NCBI GenBank assembly: GCA_964006375.1
Contig: OZ023266.1
Coordinates: 63,657,446-63,721,445 of the forward strand
Direction: 5' to 3'
From: Tillus elongatus
Taxonomy: Eukaryota; Arthropoda; Insecta; Coleoptera; Cleridae
DNA length: 64,000 nt
Shown here: positions 62,867 through 64,000 of the stretch, in pieces
How the letters are laid out: each line of letters starts with the position of its first letter
Numbering within the stretch: the stretch's first letter is position 1
Position numbers and translations under genes: made by a program
Notes under the pieces: model-generated
Database searches by the model: none
What the model was told of the DNA's origin: nothing
Seen by the model: the letters and a program-made list of their open reading frames with translations, nothing else

Positions 62867-64000
62867 TGTGGAACAGCCAAATGGAATAAATTCGATAACG
62901 GATAAATGAGGGCGCGTTGGGAAAAACGCTTGGACACGTCGATTTGTATTTTTAACTGCGCATCTTTTTCAAGAAAAAAAAATTATATAGGGTGCGTCAT
63001 GTGACAGTGGCCAATACCAACTTTCTTATTTTAAATACAAGCCCCTGTATATTATTAATTTTTTGGATTCTTCAGAAAATTCTAGACATAATTCATGTAC
63101 AATGTTTTATACCTATCTTCAACTGTTTCGGAAATATTAAGTATTTTCAGATTTATTACAAAAATTAACATTAAAAATAGAAAATTATTTTATTTCACAA
63201 ATTCGCTACATTGCATTCAATACTTATTTCCCATTCAGCTCTTGATAATGAGAAAGTAAACAAAAACCATTCCTGCGTTTCTTTTTACTGATATGAAATG
63301 AAACAAAAACAAAAACAGTTTTCTTTCTGTTCGTATAAAACTCGTAGCCTTAGCAACTTGTTGTCTGCCTGCATGACAGTAGTGATTAGTGTCAGTGCTA
63401 TTGTCGTTTGAATTTCGTTAACTTTATTATTATACTTTATTAGCTGAAATTACACTGTACGTAATAATATCAGAAAAATGGTTCATTTAACAGAAATGCA
63501 CAAAATAACCATTCTACAAATGATTGGTTATGGAGATAACACACGGACACAGATGGAAGTGTCTCGCTTATTTCACGAAAAATTTCCAAATTTGCCGCCT
63601 GTATCCCAAGGAACAATTAGCAAAATAGAAAAGCAGTTTCGCGAGCTTGGTCATGTGAGACAGATAAAAAAAGTAGCTGCCAATGCAGTAAGTGATGATA
63701 CGAAATTGGATATTACGCTTGAGTTTCAAGAAAACCCACATACTTCTGGTCGACAAGCAGCCCAACTATTCAACGTTAGCCACACAGCAATTTTTCGAAC
63801 ATTAAAGGAAAGTAAAATGCATCCCTATAAAATGATACCAACTCAGGAGCTCATGGAGGACGATTTCGATAGGAGAACGTATTTTTGTGAACAAATGATG
63901 GCAATGTTAGATAACAATGTGATCCAATTAGAAGATGTTTTGTTTTCTGATGAGAGCACATTTACACTTCACGGTCATGTTAATCGTCAAAATTGCCGCT
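62864..64000 (+). mobile_element. DD41D mariner family 1, copy 2 (cut by the right edge)
   Basis: Begins CAGTGTGGAACAGCC at 62864 and repeats the whole 5' half of the copy at 5082-7146 in the opposite orientation. Visible differences are a handful of substitutions in the terminal repeat (for example GAGGGCGCG against GAGGACGTG) and 33 extra bases just before the gene (about 63420-63453). Confidence 0.93.
63478..64000 (+). CDS. DD41D transposase, family 1, copy 2, first 174 codons
   Basis: ATG at 63478 opens MVHLTEMHKITILQMIGYGD and runs open to the window edge through the first catalytic Asp (LFSDEST) to NRQNCR. By eye the 523 bases show no difference from the intact copy 1. The second and third catalytic residues lie outside the window. 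The copy-1 gene suggests a full length of 362 residues. Confidence 0.9.
   Translation, partial: MVHLTEMHKITILQMIGYGDNTRTQMEVSRLFHEKFPNLPPVSQGTISKIEKQFRELGHVRQIKKVAANAVSDDTKLDITLEFQENPHTSGRQAAQLFNVSHTAIFRTLKESKMHPYKMIPTQELMEDDFDRRTYFCEQMMAMLDNNVIQLEDVLFSDESTFTLHGHVNRQNCR

Overview
The window reads as AT-rich nuclear DNA of an invertebrate animal, most likely an insect or other arthropod. Reasons: GT-AG introns with GTAAG-type donors, many Tc1/mariner elements of the DD41D type, piggyBac, pogo and hAT remnants, Penelope-like, CR1-like and RNase-H-bearing LINE remnants, tRNA-derived SINEs and long (TA)n tracts. Nothing bacterial or viral is seen, and no cellular RNA gene was found. All comparisons were made by eye.

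The one host gene recognised runs on the + strand through the right two-thirds of the window. Eight short exons (21108, 23212, 31047, 36150, 41784, 51256, 55784, 61735) chain with perfect reading-frame phase, canonical splice sites and no stop, giving 471 codons. The product resembles the REJ (receptor for egg jelly) module of polycystin-1-like membrane proteins. Neither the start nor the end of the gene is in the window. Only 1,414 of about 40,850 bases of this span are exon; the introns are filled by nested transposons.

Layout. 1-21 kb: hAT transposase remnant running off the left edge; Penelope-like copy 1; an intact DD41D mariner (5082-7146); a dead DD41D element of a second family; LINE fossils; a tRNA-derived SINE with perfect target-site duplications; a foldback carrying GTCAGTCA motifs; a mariner with ~700 bp inverted repeats; another mariner fossil; a 193 bp MITE. 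21-31 kb: exons 1-3, with pogo, piggyBac, a third DD41D mariner and a Penelope fragment in the introns. 31-42 kb: a foldback split by another repeat, a SINE, a CR1-like LINE split by an RNase-H LINE, exon 4, a 1.25 kb near-perfect foldback, exon 5. 42-51 kb: Penelope copy 2 and several copies of an interspersed family with two landmarks (an end containing GGACGCAGCAAGTGCG, and a terminal AT-rich hairpin, often with a (TA)n tract inside), plus a decayed BEL/Pao-like gag region. 51-64 kb: exons 6-8, a second piggyBac remnant, two more family-2 mariners, another landmark-family copy, and a second, almost identical copy of the intact DD41D mariner cut by the right edge.

The most notable points are the TE-swollen REJ gene whose exons stay clean, the recently mobile DD41D mariner with ~340 bp inverted repeats, the repeated abutment of transposon ends on long (TA)n tracts, and the unassigned hairpin-ended repeat family.
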